From positions 1-38,238 of the forward strand of contig JALXCV010000131.1 in assembly GCA_026990765.1 (NCBI GenBank): a stretch of 38,238 nucleotides of DNA, written 5' to 3'. Origin of the DNA: Hyphomicrobiales bacterium (GTDB lineage Bacteria > Pseudomonadota > Alphaproteobacteria > Rhizobiales > Aestuariivirgaceae). Shown piece after piece: positions 7,697-16,977 of the stretch (within the stretch, counting starts at the first letter, position 1; each line of letters begins with the position of its first letter). Below the pieces are notes generated by a model. It was not told the DNA's origin. It saw only the letters and a program-made list of their open reading frames with translations, and did no database searches. The translations under genes were made by a program, and so were the position numbers.

Positions 7697-8244
7697 GCCG
7701 CACTGCTGAAATAATCAACTCGCTTGTTGGTGCATTGGAACTGGCAAGGCAGGAAGATCGGGGACTTGCGAGATTCAATCTCACCAGCGATGGTTTCTGG
7801 TTCTCTTTTGCTGCCATATTGCTGTTACTGCCATTTTACCTGCTGGCCGGTGAAATCGACAAACAGACCATAGACCAGTCCGGCACGCCAGATTCGATAT
7901 TGCTGGCATTTACCCTTGCTGCACAATGGATAGCCTGGCCAATAGCCATGATCTTTGTGGCCCGTATTCTCAACCTGTCTGGATATTACGGGCGCTACAT
8001 CACTGTTTATAATTGGGCATCTGTCATAATAATGGCATTCACTACCTTGCCCTTACTGGCAATGGGGATTGGCTTGCTGGGCAAGGAATCTGCCTACTGG
8101 TTAAGCTTTATGGCTTTCCTTGTTACCCTGTATTATCGCTGGTACATAACCCGGCTGACCCTTGAAACCGGTGCTGCCATAGCAGCAGCACTGGTTCTGG
8201 GCGATATTGTGCTAAGTCTGTCTATCATCAAGCTGCTGACTTGA
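7693..8244 (+). CDS. Inner-membrane protein of unknown function downstream of dapE
   Basis: This 183-residue protein begins with an amphipathic cytoplasmic stretch and has about five hydrophobic segments (roughly 36-53, 70-90, 107-128, 134-150, 161-182). The layout resembles Yip1-type membrane proteins, but I see no diagnostic motif. It overlaps dapE by the ATGA start-stop signal, so it is translated with dapE. Its 3' end overlaps the convergent RND pump gene by 17 bases. A role in envelope or cell-wall precursor handling is only a guess from its position. Confidence 0.72.
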   Translation: MSRTAEIINSLVGALELARQEDRGLARFNLTSDGFWFSFAAILLLLPFYLLAGEIDKQTIDQSGTPDSILLAFTLAAQWIAWPIAMIFVARILNLSGYYGRYITVYNWASVIIMAFTTLPLLAMGIGLLGKESAYWLSFMAFLVTLYYRWYITRLTLETGAAIAAALVLGDIVLSLSIIKLLT

Positions 8245-11200
8245 ATGCCCGTTTTTCCTGCCTTGCCTGTTTGCGCCGCAAATACGAATAATAAAGCACC
8301 GGAATAACCACCAGCGTCAGCACTGTTGAAACCAGAATGCCAAAGATCAGCGACACAGCCAGACCGTTGAAAATTGGATCATCAAGAATAAAGAATGCCC
8401 CCATCATCGCTGCCACTGCGGTCAGGATAATCGGCTTGGCGCGAACCGCTGCCGCATTGACTACAGCTTCATGCAGACCCACACCATCGGCAACCTGCTT
8501 GTTGATGAAGTCTACCAGCAAGATCGAGTTTCGAACGATGATACCGGCCAGCGCAATCATCCCGATCATCGAAGTTGCGGTAAATTTGGCACCCAGCAGC
8601 GCATGTCCCGGCATTACCCCGATTATGGTAAGCGGAATTGGCGCCATGATGATCAGCGGTACAAGATATGAGCGGAACTGGGCTACCACCAGGAAATAGA
8701 TCAGGATAATACCAACCCCATATGCAATCCCCATATCACGGAAAGTCTCATAGGTTATCTGCCATTCACCATCCCATTTGAGCGAGAATCCTATTGGATT
8801 ATCCGGCTGGGAAATGAAATGCTGCTTGATCGGCATGCCCATGGTGCCATTTATGGTTTTCAGTCGCTGATAAATTTCAGCCATGCCATAAAGCGGGCTG
8901 TCAAGCTTGCCGGCCATATCACCCAGCACATACACAACCGGCAGCAGGTCCTTGTGATAAATCGGGGTTTCACGGGTGGTTCTGGTGATCTTCACCAATT
9001 GTGACAGAGGAACCAGAGTCCCGTTGCGTGCCCGCAATTTAAGCTCCAGCACAGTTTCAATATTACCTTTTTCAGTAGCCGGGAACTGCACCCTGATCGG
9101 CACCGCTGTTTTCACGCCCGGCTTGTGCAGATAATTAACATCTTCACCAGCCAGTACGGTTGCGATTGATGTGGCCACTGCACTTTGCGGAATACCCAGT
9201 GATGCAGCCCGCTGCCTGTCAACCGATATTATCAGTCTGGGCGTTGCTGCTTCAATTGTATCATCAATATCAATAATATCGGCTGTATCTTCAAAAGCCT
9301 TGCGGACAATCGCTGCATTGGCAATCTGGCCCTTGTAATCAAGTCCATATATTTCAGCTACCAGCGGAGAAAATACCGGTGGACCAGGTGGCACTTCCAC
9401 CACCTTGATATTGGCTGTCTTGTCCTTGATTGCAGCATTGATCTTCTCGCGCAAGTCAAGTGCCACATTATGGCTTTTGCGTTCACGCTCATGCTGGTCA
9501 ACCAGATTGACCTGAATGTCGCCAAAATGTGAAGCCTGGCGCAGATAATATTGCCTGACCAGACCATTAAAGCCCACCGGCGATGCAGTACCGGCATACA
9601 TCTGGTAATCTGAAATCTCTGGAACATTATCCAGAACATCACCTATATCAGACAATACTCGCGCTGTTTTTTCAATGCTGGTTCCCTCAGGCATATCGAC
9701 CACAACCTGAAATTCAGATTTATTGTCAAATGGCAACATTTTAAGAACCACCGATTCTATCACTGCCAGCGAGCCGGAAAGCCCGACCATCACTATCAGT
9801 ACCAGCACCAGCATGTATCGCAAGAACCGCCCGCTTCCCTTGCCCAGAAACAGGCCGACAAAAATATTGAAAAACCGGTAGGATTTACCCGCAGTTACAG
9901 CTTCATCATTTTCTGCATGATGACCATGCACCCGTATCAGCTTTGCTGCCAGCCACGGGGTAATGATAAAGGCAATTGCCAGTGATAACAGCATCCCCAT
10001 AGACGCATTTATCGGAATAGGGCTCATATAAGGCCCCATCAGACCGGTTACAAAAGCCATTGGCAACAGGGCAGCTATAACTGTCAGGGTTGCCAGAATG
10101 GTTGGTCCGCCAACCTCATCAACCGCTTTGGGTATCAGTTGCCAGATGGGGCGTTTGTCGCCCAGTTCCATATGCCGGTGAATATTCTCCACCACCACAA
10201 TTGCATCATCAACCAGAATCCCGATTGAAAAGATCAGGGCAAATAATGATACACGGTTAATGGTAAACCCGTAGGCCAGCGAGGCCACAAGAGTTACCGA
10301 CAGCGTGGCTATGACCGCAATGCCAACTACAATTGCCGGTCGCCAGCCCATGGTCAAAATGACCAACAGCACCACAGAACCGGTTGCAAACAGCAATTTG
10401 GTAATCAGTTTTTTCGCCTTGGCATCAGCCGTTGCCCCGTAATTTCTGGTAGTAGTTACATTAACACTGTCAGGTATGGTAACGCCTTTAAGCTGTTCGA
10501 TCCGCTCGATAAGTGTATTTGCAATATCAACCGCATTCTGGCCGGGCTGCTTGGCAATGGCCAAAGTCACTGCCGGGAATCTTCCCTTGACCGAAATATC
10601 CTTGGTTTCCGAGGCCATGCCAGGAACGAATGTCACGTAATTTGACGGGGTATCAGGCCCTTCTATAACTTCCGCAACATCTGACAGATAAACCGGTTTG
10701 CCATTATTAAGACCAACAATCAGCTCCTTGACTTCAGATGCCTCCACCAGAAAAGTGCCGGCACGAACTGGAATATCCAGATTATTGCTGATAATTGTTG
10801 CATTTTCAGTCGATGAATTTGCCGCCTGCAATGCCATTCGCAAATCCGCCAGAACCAGCCCGTAGCCGGCAAGCTTCTGGGCATCAATACGCACATTAAC
10901 CACATTTTGCTGTGAGCCGATTGTCCGTATCTGTCTGGTGCCTGAAACCCGTTGCAATTCAGCCTCCAGCGCGTGCGCAACCTTGGTCAAATCAAAAGCA
11001 CTTTGCGTCTGGCTTTCGCTCCACAAGGTAACTGTGACAATTGGAATATCATCAATACTGCGTGGCTTGATGATTGGTTGTGCCGCCCCCAGATTGCGCG
11101 GCAACCAGTCCTGATTTGAAAAAACCTTGTCATACAGCCCGACAATGACATCGGTCCGGTCAAGCCCGACCTTGAACTGTACAGTCAGTGTGGCAAGACC

Positions 11201-11482
11201 GGGGCTGGAAACCGAATAAACATGCTTGATCCCGGAAATCTCCGACAAAACCTGCTCAGCCGGTGTGGCTATAAGGCTTTCCACCTCACGTGCGCTAGCC
11301 CCTGGAAAGGCAATAAATACATTGGCAAAGGTCACATTGATCTGCGGTTCTTCCTCACGCGGGGTTATCATGACCGCAAAAAAGCCTGACAACAGTGAGG
11401 CTATAAGCAACAATGCCGTTATTTCAGAACGGACAAAGGCTTTGGCAATTATCCCTGAAACACCAAGTTTTTCATCTTTCAT
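8228..11482 (-). CDS. RND-family efflux pump, inner-membrane permease
   Basis: The 1084 residues are the usual size for a hydrophobe/amphiphile efflux (HAE-type) RND transporter, which exports toxic compounds using the proton gradient. Membrane segment 1 is followed by the PREEEPQINV motif. The transmembrane 4 signature GILVDDAIVVVENIHRH carries the paired aspartates of the proton relay. The two large periplasmic loops and twelve membrane segments appear as an internal duplication. Its ATG overlaps the stop of the membrane fusion protein gene, giving an MFP-RND operon. No outer-membrane factor follows, so a TolC-type partner must come from elsewhere. The substrate is not predictable. Confidence 0.93.
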   Translation of the reverse strand: MKDEKLGVSGIIAKAFVRSEITALLLIASLLSGFFAVMITPREEEPQINVTFANVFIAFPGASAREVESLIATPAEQVLSEISGIKHVYSVSSPGLATLTVQFKVGLDRTDVIVGLYDKVFSNQDWLPRNLGAAQPIIKPRSIDDIPIVTVTLWSESQTQSAFDLTKVAHALEAELQRVSGTRQIRTIGSQQNVVNVRIDAQKLAGYGLVLADLRMALQAANSSTENATIISNNLDIPVRAGTFLVEASEVKELIVGLNNGKPVYLSDVAEVIEGPDTPSNYVTFVPGMASETKDISVKGRFPAVTLAIAKQPGQNAVDIANTLIERIEQLKGVTIPDSVNVTTTRNYGATADAKAKKLITKLLFATGSVVLLVILTMGWRPAIVVGIAVIATLSVTLVASLAYGFTINRVSLFALIFSIGILVDDAIVVVENIHRHMELGDKRPIWQLIPKAVDEVGGPTILATLTVIAALLPMAFVTGLMGPYMSPIPINASMGMLLSLAIAFIITPWLAAKLIRVHGHHAENDEAVTAGKSYRFFNIFVGLFLGKGSGRFLRYMLVLVLIVMVGLSGSLAVIESVVLKMLPFDNKSEFQVVVDMPEGTSIEKTARVLSDIGDVLDNVPEISDYQMYAGTASPVGFNGLVRQYYLRQASHFGDIQVNLVDQHERERKSHNVALDLREKINAAIKDKTANIKVVEVPPGPPVFSPLVAEIYGLDYKGQIANAAIVRKAFEDTADIIDIDDTIEAATPRLIISVDRQRAASLGIPQSAVATSIATVLAGEDVNYLHKPGVKTAVPIRVQFPATEKGNIETVLELKLRARNGTLVPLSQLVKITRTTRETPIYHKDLLPVVYVLGDMAGKLDSPLYGMAEIYQRLKTINGTMGMPIKQHFISQPDNPIGFSLKWDGEWQITYETFRDMGIAYGVGIILIYFLVVAQFRSYLVPLIIMAPIPLTIIGVMPGHALLGAKFTATSMIGMIALAGIIVRNSILLVDFINKQVADGVGLHEAVVNAAAVRAKPIILTAVAAMMGAFFILDDPIFNGLAVSLIFGILVSTVLTLVVIPVLYYSYLRRKQARQEKRAFKSAA

Positions 11483-12513
11483 TTTGGTGCTCCAGCCTTG
11501 ATATGTATCAGTGCCTTCAAAGGATCAAGCGCCACCTTGTCGCCCGCTTCAAGCCCTGACAGAACAGCCACTTTCCCATTGGCAAAGCTGCGCCCGGCCC
11601 GAATCTGCTGAAACCTTACCTTTTCATGGTCAAGCACCAGATAGGCACCTGTCACTTCACTGCGTCTGACTATGGCTTTTTCCGGCATCGTCAAAACAGA
11701 GTTCTCACCGGTCTTGAACACGGTTTTCACCAGCATGCCGGGGAAAACCGATTTGGTGCCATCCGGCAGTCTCAGCCTTACAGTAACCGTATTTGATTTT
11801 GGATCAGCAAACGGGAAAACTGTAAGGCTTTCTGCCTTTATGGTAGTATCTTTATCAACTATTACCGTGGCCCTGTTCTGCTCCCTGATAACCCTGGCAA
11901 ATTGCTGGGGCACTTCTGATCGCACCCGCAGTTTTTCCAGCGAAAACCCGGTCATTAATGGCGTTCCCGGATTAGCTGCTTCCCCGATTTCCACATGCCG
12001 CTGGATCACAAATCCGCTGAATGGTGCCCTGACTACCGTATAGGCAAGCTGTTCTTTGGCCTGCTGCACCGCAGCCTGCGCCCGCTCCTGCTGGGCAATG
12101 GCTGAATCTATCGATGATTTGGCGTTGTCATATCTGGCTCTGGCAACCGTGCCCTTTTTGAAAAGCTTGCTGACCCGGTTGAAATCCTGTTCTGCTGCCA
12201 CCCTTCTGGCGATTGCAGATTTCAATTCGCTGGTTGCCTGATCCAGCCTTGCCTTGTGCTCCTTGTCAGAAAATCTGATGATCACTTCACCAGCTTTTAC
12301 ATAATCATCAACATCAAAATTTATTTCAATTATCCGACCCGAAGTCTGGGCTGAAATCGTTGCCTTGTTTACAGCTTCAACAGTTCCTTCAAACTGGTGG
12401 GTTTCTGCAACATTCTGCAAATTTATAACAGCTGTACTGAATGGCAATCCATCAGCTACAGCCGGAATTGTCGCTGTCAGTAACGCAGTTGATAAAAACA
12501 ATATTTTTTTCAT
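11479..12513 (-). CDS. RND efflux membrane fusion protein (HlyD/AcrA type)
   Basis: This 344-residue protein has a Sec signal peptide (MKKILFLSTALLTATIPAVADG). Next come the first lipoyl half (about 45-80), an alpha-helical hairpin (about 80-150, many Ala, Gln and Lys), the second lipoyl half with YTVVRAPFSGFVIQRHVEIGE, then beta-barrel and membrane-proximal domains. It bridges the RND permease and an outer-membrane channel in the periplasm. The ATG at 12513 is preceded by GGAGACAGATA, favouring it over an in-frame start six codons upstream. The gene leads the operon and lies 170 bases downstream of a MerR regulator on the same strand, with two dyads between. Confidence 0.92.
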   Translation of the reverse strand: MKKILFLSTALLTATIPAVADGLPFSTAVINLQNVAETHQFEGTVEAVNKATISAQTSGRIIEINFDVDDYVKAGEVIIRFSDKEHKARLDQATSELKSAIARRVAAEQDFNRVSKLFKKGTVARARYDNAKSSIDSAIAQQERAQAAVQQAKEQLAYTVVRAPFSGFVIQRHVEIGEAANPGTPLMTGFSLEKLRVRSEVPQQFARVIREQNRATVIVDKDTTIKAESLTVFPFADPKSNTVTVRLRLPDGTKSVFPGMLVKTVFKTGENSVLTMPEKAIVRRSEVTGAYLVLDHEKVRFQQIRAGRSFANGKVAVLSGLEAGDKVALDPLKALIHIKAGAPK

Positions 12514-12554
12514 TATCTGTCTCCGGCGCAATAGGGTCCGCTTGGCATCAACGG

Positions 12555-12576
12555 TATATTAGAAATCGCTAATATA
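12555..12576. promoter_or_regulatory. Second dyad in the efflux promoter region
   Basis: TATATTAG and CTAATATA form perfect 8-base arms around a 6-base spacer. The site overlaps the predicted -10 region of the efflux operon and could be an operator for a repressor distinct from the MerR protein. Confidence 0.42.
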
Positions 12577-12600
12577 AAAACAAGGGGCCTACCTTGTAAA
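12569..12600 (-). promoter_or_regulatory. MerR-type promoter of the efflux operon
   Basis: On the minus strand the -35 element TTTACA (12600-12595) is followed by either TATATT after 18 bases or TATTAG after 20 bases. A perfect dyad, ACAAGG-N6-CCTTGT (12580-12597), overlaps the -35 and fills the spacer. A dyad in a lengthened spacer is the hallmark of promoters that MerR-family activators untwist. The MerR gene lies immediately upstream. Confidence 0.5.
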
Positions 12601-12624
12601 ATAATCATATTGGCAAAAATATGC

Positions 12625-12659
12625 AAAAAAAAACAAGGCCATTTATATCTGGCCTTGTT
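12625..12659 (-). terminator. Intrinsic terminator of the MerR gene
   Basis: Perfect 10-base arms, AACAAGGCCA (12632-12641) and TGGCCTTGTT (12650-12659), surround an 8-base loop. On the minus strand the stem runs into an uninterrupted T tract. It ends the MerR transcript before the separate efflux promoter. Confidence 0.85.
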
Positions 12660-12682
12660 CAAATACTGTATTTACCAAAAAA

Positions 12683-13096
12683 TCAAGCCGAATTTTCTGC
12701 CATTTTTTCCTTTAGCATGCCATCCACCACTTTTATGGTGTTTTCCAGATCTGAAATTGCTTCCTTGATCTCCAGGCTCTGTTCACGCAGGGCAACCAGA
12801 CGTTCTTTCATCTTCACCGATGATACTTCCAGCTGTTTGCGCTGACCATCTTTCAAATTGTAAAGGTCCAGCATTTCCTTGATTTCATCAAGCGAAAATC
12901 CGGCCCGCTTGCCGCGCAAGATGAGTTTCAGTTTTGCCCGGTCGCGATAATTGAAAATACGTGTCCAGCCTCTCCTTGCCGGGGATAAAAGACCTTTTTG
13001 CTCATAAAATCTCAAAGTACGGGGGGTAACATTAAAATCCCGGCACATTTGCGAGATTGAATGGGTTTTACCCCGGTCCACTTTTTCATTAGTCAT
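12683..13096 (-). CDS. MerR-family transcriptional regulator
   Basis: This 137-residue protein starts with a winged helix-turn-helix (about 12-80), with the family signature VTPRTLRFYEQKGLLSPARRG followed by FNYRDRAKLKLILRGKRAGFSLDEIKEML. A dimerising coiled coil (about 85-128) completes the protein. No metal-binding cysteines are visible at the C-terminus, so a metal sensor is unlikely. The ATG at 13096 follows AAGGTTAG; a longer in-frame extension lacks family resemblance. It is upstream of, and on the same strand as, the efflux operon, from which it is separated by a strong terminator and a MerR-type promoter. It most likely controls that operon. A TGACC-N3-GGTCA dyad (13147-13159) lies upstream of its own start. 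Confidence 0.87.
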   Translation of the reverse strand: MTNEKVDRGKTHSISQMCRDFNVTPRTLRFYEQKGLLSPARRGWTRIFNYRDRAKLKLILRGKRAGFSLDEIKEMLDLYNLKDGQRKQLEVSSVKMKERLVALREQSLEIKEAISDLENTIKVVDGMLKEKMAENSA

Positions 13097-13146
13097 TTTT
13101 CTAACCTTATTTTTCCAACAGACCCGAAGCAAGTTTACTCCATAAA

Positions 13147-13159
13147 TGACCAATGGTCA
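13147..13159. promoter_or_regulatory. Dyad upstream of the MerR gene
   Basis: TGACCAATGGTCA is a perfect inverted repeat (5-base arms, 3-base centre) about 50 bases before the MerR start. It is a candidate operator, supported by symmetry only. Confidence 0.3.
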
Positions 13160-13243
13160 AATAGGATTTACAACCCTTGATTTTAACGATTTACCTTCAC
13201 CAAACGAAAAAAATTCAAATATCTGCCACAGATACGCACCGCC

Positions 13244-13259
13244 TTAACCCAATCTTTAC
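13244..13259 (+). promoter_or_regulatory. Near-consensus CtrA-type site upstream of the PodJ-like gene
   Basis: TTAA-CCCAATC-TTTAC matches the TTAA-N7-TTAAC recognition sequence of CtrA in eight of nine defined bases, about 95 bases before the start codon. Cell-cycle control of podJ is established in Caulobacter. Here the call is tentative because such short sites occur by chance. Confidence 0.27.
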
Positions 13260-13353
13260 CAAAAACATTAACCTTTGGACCAGTAATCATATTAATCGGC
13301 TGCCTGATTTGTTTTTTGCATCAGGCTTTTGATAAAAACAGTGAGAAAAACTA

Positions 13354-16300
13354 ATGAAGCCTGGTATCCCGTGGAGCATCAAGGGAATTGAGAGTGAAAG
13401 CAGGGAAGCAGCAAAAGCTGCAGCTCGCCGCTCGGGTATGACACTTGGCCAATGGCTAAATTCAATGATTCTCGAAAATGCCGAAGAAAAACAGGCTGCC
13501 GCTGCGACCGGGACCAAAACCCGCAAGAAAACCCGGCGGACGACCACCAGGAAAAAACCGCGCAGCACTGGCAAATCATCAACCAGCAATGAAATAACCG
13601 CCCGGCTTGATCAACTGGCAGCACAATTGTCACAACTTACCAGAGACAATCAGGATACAGCCGTCACCCGCTTTGTCGATAATGATGATCATGCAATGGA
13701 CAACCAGGTGCTTGAGCATTTGCAGACCCGCCTTGCAACCCATGAAGCCCGCTCTGTCCAGGCATTTGAAAAAATCAATAATCGTCTGGATGTTATTGAT
13801 GAAAAACTTGAAGGCAATGATATCGCACAGGCTGTCGATGAACCTGTGTCAGAAGATGTCTCGACCTACAAGGTGCTGGAAAGTGCCATGCGTAATATTG
13901 TTGAACATATTGAGCATAGCGAAAAGCGCAATCAGGATTCCATCGCCAGACTTCAGGACAAGATGAGCGAGATTGTCAACAGGGCACAAAATTCCGAGAA
14001 CGAGGAAATCAACAAGAATTCCCCGGCAATAGAAATGCTGGAAAAACGCGTCAGCGAAATGGCGACAAATATCGAAGAAGCGGCAAAAATTGATCATACT
14101 GAAAAGCTGCGCGATTATGTCGACGATAAAATATCCGGCCTTTCTGAACAGATATCTGCCCTTAGCCATTCCAGTGAAGCCCTGGCCCAGCGGGCTGAAA
14201 TTGCCGCTGCTGAATCAGCCAAGACCGAAGCAGGAAAGGTTGAACAAAGGGTAGCCAGCCTTTTGGGTGAAGCCAGAGCCTTGATGACAAAATCTGCACC
14301 GGGAGAAGCTGATCTGAAATTTATTCGCGATGAGATTGGCAGCCTTAACCAGCGATTTGATGATATTAAAACCCAGTCAGCCTCTGACCGTGATGTGCAG
14401 TCACTGAAAATGGCCGTTGAACAGCTCACCACTTCGGTAAGTGCCGGCAATGACATGCGCCCGATACATGATCTGGAACAAAAGCTCGTTGAGCTTACCG
14501 GCAGGCTGGATGAAACCAGTTCCGGCATCCATCTGGCCCCGCAATTTGAAGAGCTGGACCACAAGATCCAAATGCTCGACCAGCAGTTGCAACAGGCTCT
14601 GGAAAACCAAAACGATCAGTCAGCCATTGCCGGTATCGAACACCAGATTGCGACGATAAATGACCGGATAATGGCAACTGAAGAAAAGCTTGGCCAATTA
14701 TCAGCCATCGAACAATCAGTTTCCCAGCTCTATACAGCCATTGAAGAAAATCGCAACTGGGCCAGTCAGGTGGCTGAAGATGCCGCATCGCGCATGGCCG
14801 AACAGTTGTCACAACAGAACCTGCCTGCCGCAGCAGGTGAACCTTCAGCGGAGCTGAAAGCTCTTGAAGAAGGTCTGGCAGCGGTCAGACAGGCTACGGC
14901 TAATTCTGATCAGAGAAATAATGAAACCCTTGAAGCTGTTCATGAAACCCTTGAGCAGATCATTGGCAAACTGACTGTTCTTGAAGAAGCCCACTCAAGG
15001 CAGGAAGCTGAAAGGCTGTTGCAACAGCAATCACCGGCACAAGCACCTGCACCGGAAGCTGTAGCATCACCAGAGCCAGCAATATCTGCCTCCCCTGAAC
15101 AGCAAGATGACTGGCAGCCGGTTATCCAGACACCGCTCGGCAATGACAGTCTTGATACACATGCCGATCCTTTCGCCCAGACCCCTGATGATCTTTTATC
15201 AACCCCGCTGCAGGAAAATGTTTCCCCGGCCTTTGATCCATCACCGGTGCAGACTGCAGCAGCTGATGGCATGGAAAGTCTGGAAAGCCACATTCAGACA
15301 GGCGATACCCAACCGGTTTCAGAACCAGTTGGTGAAGCTGAACCACCACTTGACTATATCGCCCAGGCACGCCTTGCATCACAAAGCGCCCAGGCACCAG
15401 AAACCCCCACTGCCATAGGTGCAGCCAGCCTGCTCGCACGCTTCAAGCCATCTGCAGGTGACAAGCCAAAGGCAGAAAAAGCATCAATAAAGTCAAAATT
15501 CAGCCTGCCATTCCTGTCAAAAAAAAAGACTGACAAGGTAGTATCAGAAAAAGCTGACAATACTGCCAATGACAATGAAGGCAGCCGCAAGCGGCTGATC
15601 CTTGCCGGTCTGGTATTGCTGGTAGCTGCGGGCACATTTGTCTATACCAACCTGTCTGGTGGTGAAAAGACTCCTGTCTCTCAGGCCCCGGCAGTTACAT
15701 CCCCGGCACCAAAGCTGAAAACCCAATCCATGGTTCAGCCCGGCAAGGCAGAACACCAGATTGCCAAACCAAAATCTGTCCAGAATGTTTCCATGGTCAC
15801 CAAATCCCCCCATATTCCATCCGGGGTGGATAAAAATATCATGCCGGTGTCTTATGAAAAAACCAGGATGACGGCAACCGGCGATATCTCTGGTAACGGC
15901 CCGGCACCGGTTGAACCGGTAACAACCGCGTCACTTCCAGATATTGCAGGCTCGGCCCCACAAGCCCAAAGCAATGCAGCATCGCCAACCGCCAGCCTTG
16001 CTCCGGCACAAAATCCGTCAGGCACAATTGCAACCAGTTCACTGCCCGAACAGATCGGCAGCAAATCCTTGCGGCTTGCAGCTGAACAAGGCGACCCCTC
16101 GGCCCAGTTCGTTATTGCCAGTCGCTATATGGACAACCGGACAATAAGCCGTGATTTCGCCAAGGCTGCCAACTGGTATCGCAAGGCTGCCAGTTCCGGC
16201 ATGCCACCGGCCCAGTATCGTCTTGGTGCCCTGTTTGAACGCGGCAATGGTGTTCCCAAAGATTTAAATGCCGCCCGCCTGTGGTATGAAAGAGCTGCTG

Positions 16301-16914
16301 AGCACGGCAATGTAAAAGCCATGCACAATCTTGCAGTTATCTATGCCAATAAAAATTCCGGCATGACCGACTTTATCAAGGCACGCCACTGGTTTGAACA
16401 GGCTGCACGGCACGGGTTGAAAGACAGCCAGTATAATCTGGCGGTAATTCATGAACGCGGTCTTGGAACCAAAAGCTCACTGGCTAAAGCCTATTTCTGG
16501 TATTCACTGGCAGCAGCCCAGGGCGACAAGGGTGCCCGCATCAAGGCTCATGCCCTGAATAATCACCTAAGCAATGCTGAGCGAATAGCTGCCAAAAAAC
16601 GGCTTGCTGCATGGAAACCGGAAAAACCCTCACGCACTGGCAATTTTGTAGCAATCAGGGATAAATCCTGGCAGATAGATACCGCGAAACGGGCGGTTAA
16701 GCTGGGTGCAAAACCATCGCTTTCAGGCAAGGCCCTGATTACTGCAACCCAAAAGACACTGGCAAGCCTTGGCTATGATATCGGCAAGGTTGACGGCAAG
16801 ATGGGAACCCGTACCGCCAATGCGGTACGCCTGTTCCAGTTACAGACCGGCCTTGCAGTCAATGGCATGGTGTCAAATGATCTGCTGCAGCAATTACTGG
16901 CCCGCGCCGGGTAG
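13354..16914 (+). CDS. PodJ-like polar scaffold protein with Sel1 repeats and peptidoglycan-binding domain
   Basis: This 1186-residue single-pass membrane protein starts with KPGIPWSIKGIESESREAAK and RRSGMTLGQWLN, as in alphaproteobacterial PodJ-type proteins. A Lys/Arg-rich stretch (about 52-72) precedes a very long cytoplasmic coiled coil (about 80-560) and a Pro/Ala/Gln-rich linker (about 570-740). One membrane span lies at about 748-768. The periplasmic part has Sel1/TPR-like repeats at about 902-1072 (AAEQGDPSAQFVIASRYM, KAANWYRKAASSGMPPAQYRLG and others). A peptidoglycan-binding domain closes the protein at about 1127-1186 (LGYDIGKVDGKMGTRTANAVRLFQ). PodJ organises one cell pole and its appendages in Caulobacter and Agrobacterium. 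The gene is monocistronic or precedes the helicase by 63 bases. Confidence 0.83.
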   Translation: MKPGIPWSIKGIESESREAAKAAARRSGMTLGQWLNSMILENAEEKQAAAATGTKTRKKTRRTTTRKKPRSTGKSSTSNEITARLDQLAAQLSQLTRDNQDTAVTRFVDNDDHAMDNQVLEHLQTRLATHEARSVQAFEKINNRLDVIDEKLEGNDIAQAVDEPVSEDVSTYKVLESAMRNIVEHIEHSEKRNQDSIARLQDKMSEIVNRAQNSENEEINKNSPAIEMLEKRVSEMATNIEEAAKIDHTEKLRDYVDDKISGLSEQISALSHSSEALAQRAEIAAAESAKTEAGKVEQRVASLLGEARALMTKSAPGEADLKFIRDEIGSLNQRFDDIKTQSASDRDVQSLKMAVEQLTTSVSAGNDMRPIHDLEQKLVELTGRLDETSSGIHLAPQFEELDHKIQMLDQQLQQALENQNDQSAIAGIEHQIATINDRIMATEEKLGQLSAIEQSVSQLYTAIEENRNWASQVAEDAASRMAEQLSQQNLPAAAGEPSAELKALEEGLAAVRQATANSDQRNNETLEAVHETLEQIIGKLTVLEEAHSRQEAERLLQQQSPAQAPAPEAVASPEPAISASPEQQDDWQPVIQTPLGNDSLDTHADPFAQTPDDLLSTPLQENVSPAFDPSPVQTAAADGMESLESHIQTGDTQPVSEPVGEAEPPLDYIAQARLASQSAQAPETPTAIGAASLLARFKPSAGDKPKAEKASIKSKFSLPFLSKKKTDKVVSEKADNTANDNEGSRKRLILAGLVLLVAAGTFVYTNLSGGEKTPVSQAPAVTSPAPKLKTQSMVQPGKAEHQIAKPKSVQNVSMVTKSPHIPSGVDKNIMPVSYEKTRMTATGDISGNGPAPVEPVTTASLPDIAGSAPQAQSNAASPTASLAPAQNPSGTIATSSLPEQIGSKSLRLAAEQGDPSAQFVIASRYMDNRTISRDFAKAANWYRKAASSGMPPAQYRLGALFERGNGVPKDLNAARLWYERAAEHGNVKAMHNLAVIYANKNSGMTDFIKARHWFEQAARHGLKDSQYNLAVIHERGLGTKSSLAKAYFWYSLAAAQGDKGARIKAHALNNHLSNAERIAAKKRLAAWKPEKPSRTGNFVAIRDKSWQIDTAKRAVKLGAKPSLSGKALITATQKTLASLGYDIGKVDGKMGTRTANAVRLFQLQTGLAVNGMVSNDLLQQLLARAG

Positions 16915-16977
16915 TTTCCTAAAAGGCTGATAACTGAAAATTTTGCAACCGCTTCCGGTTTGGCTACACTCTGGCCC

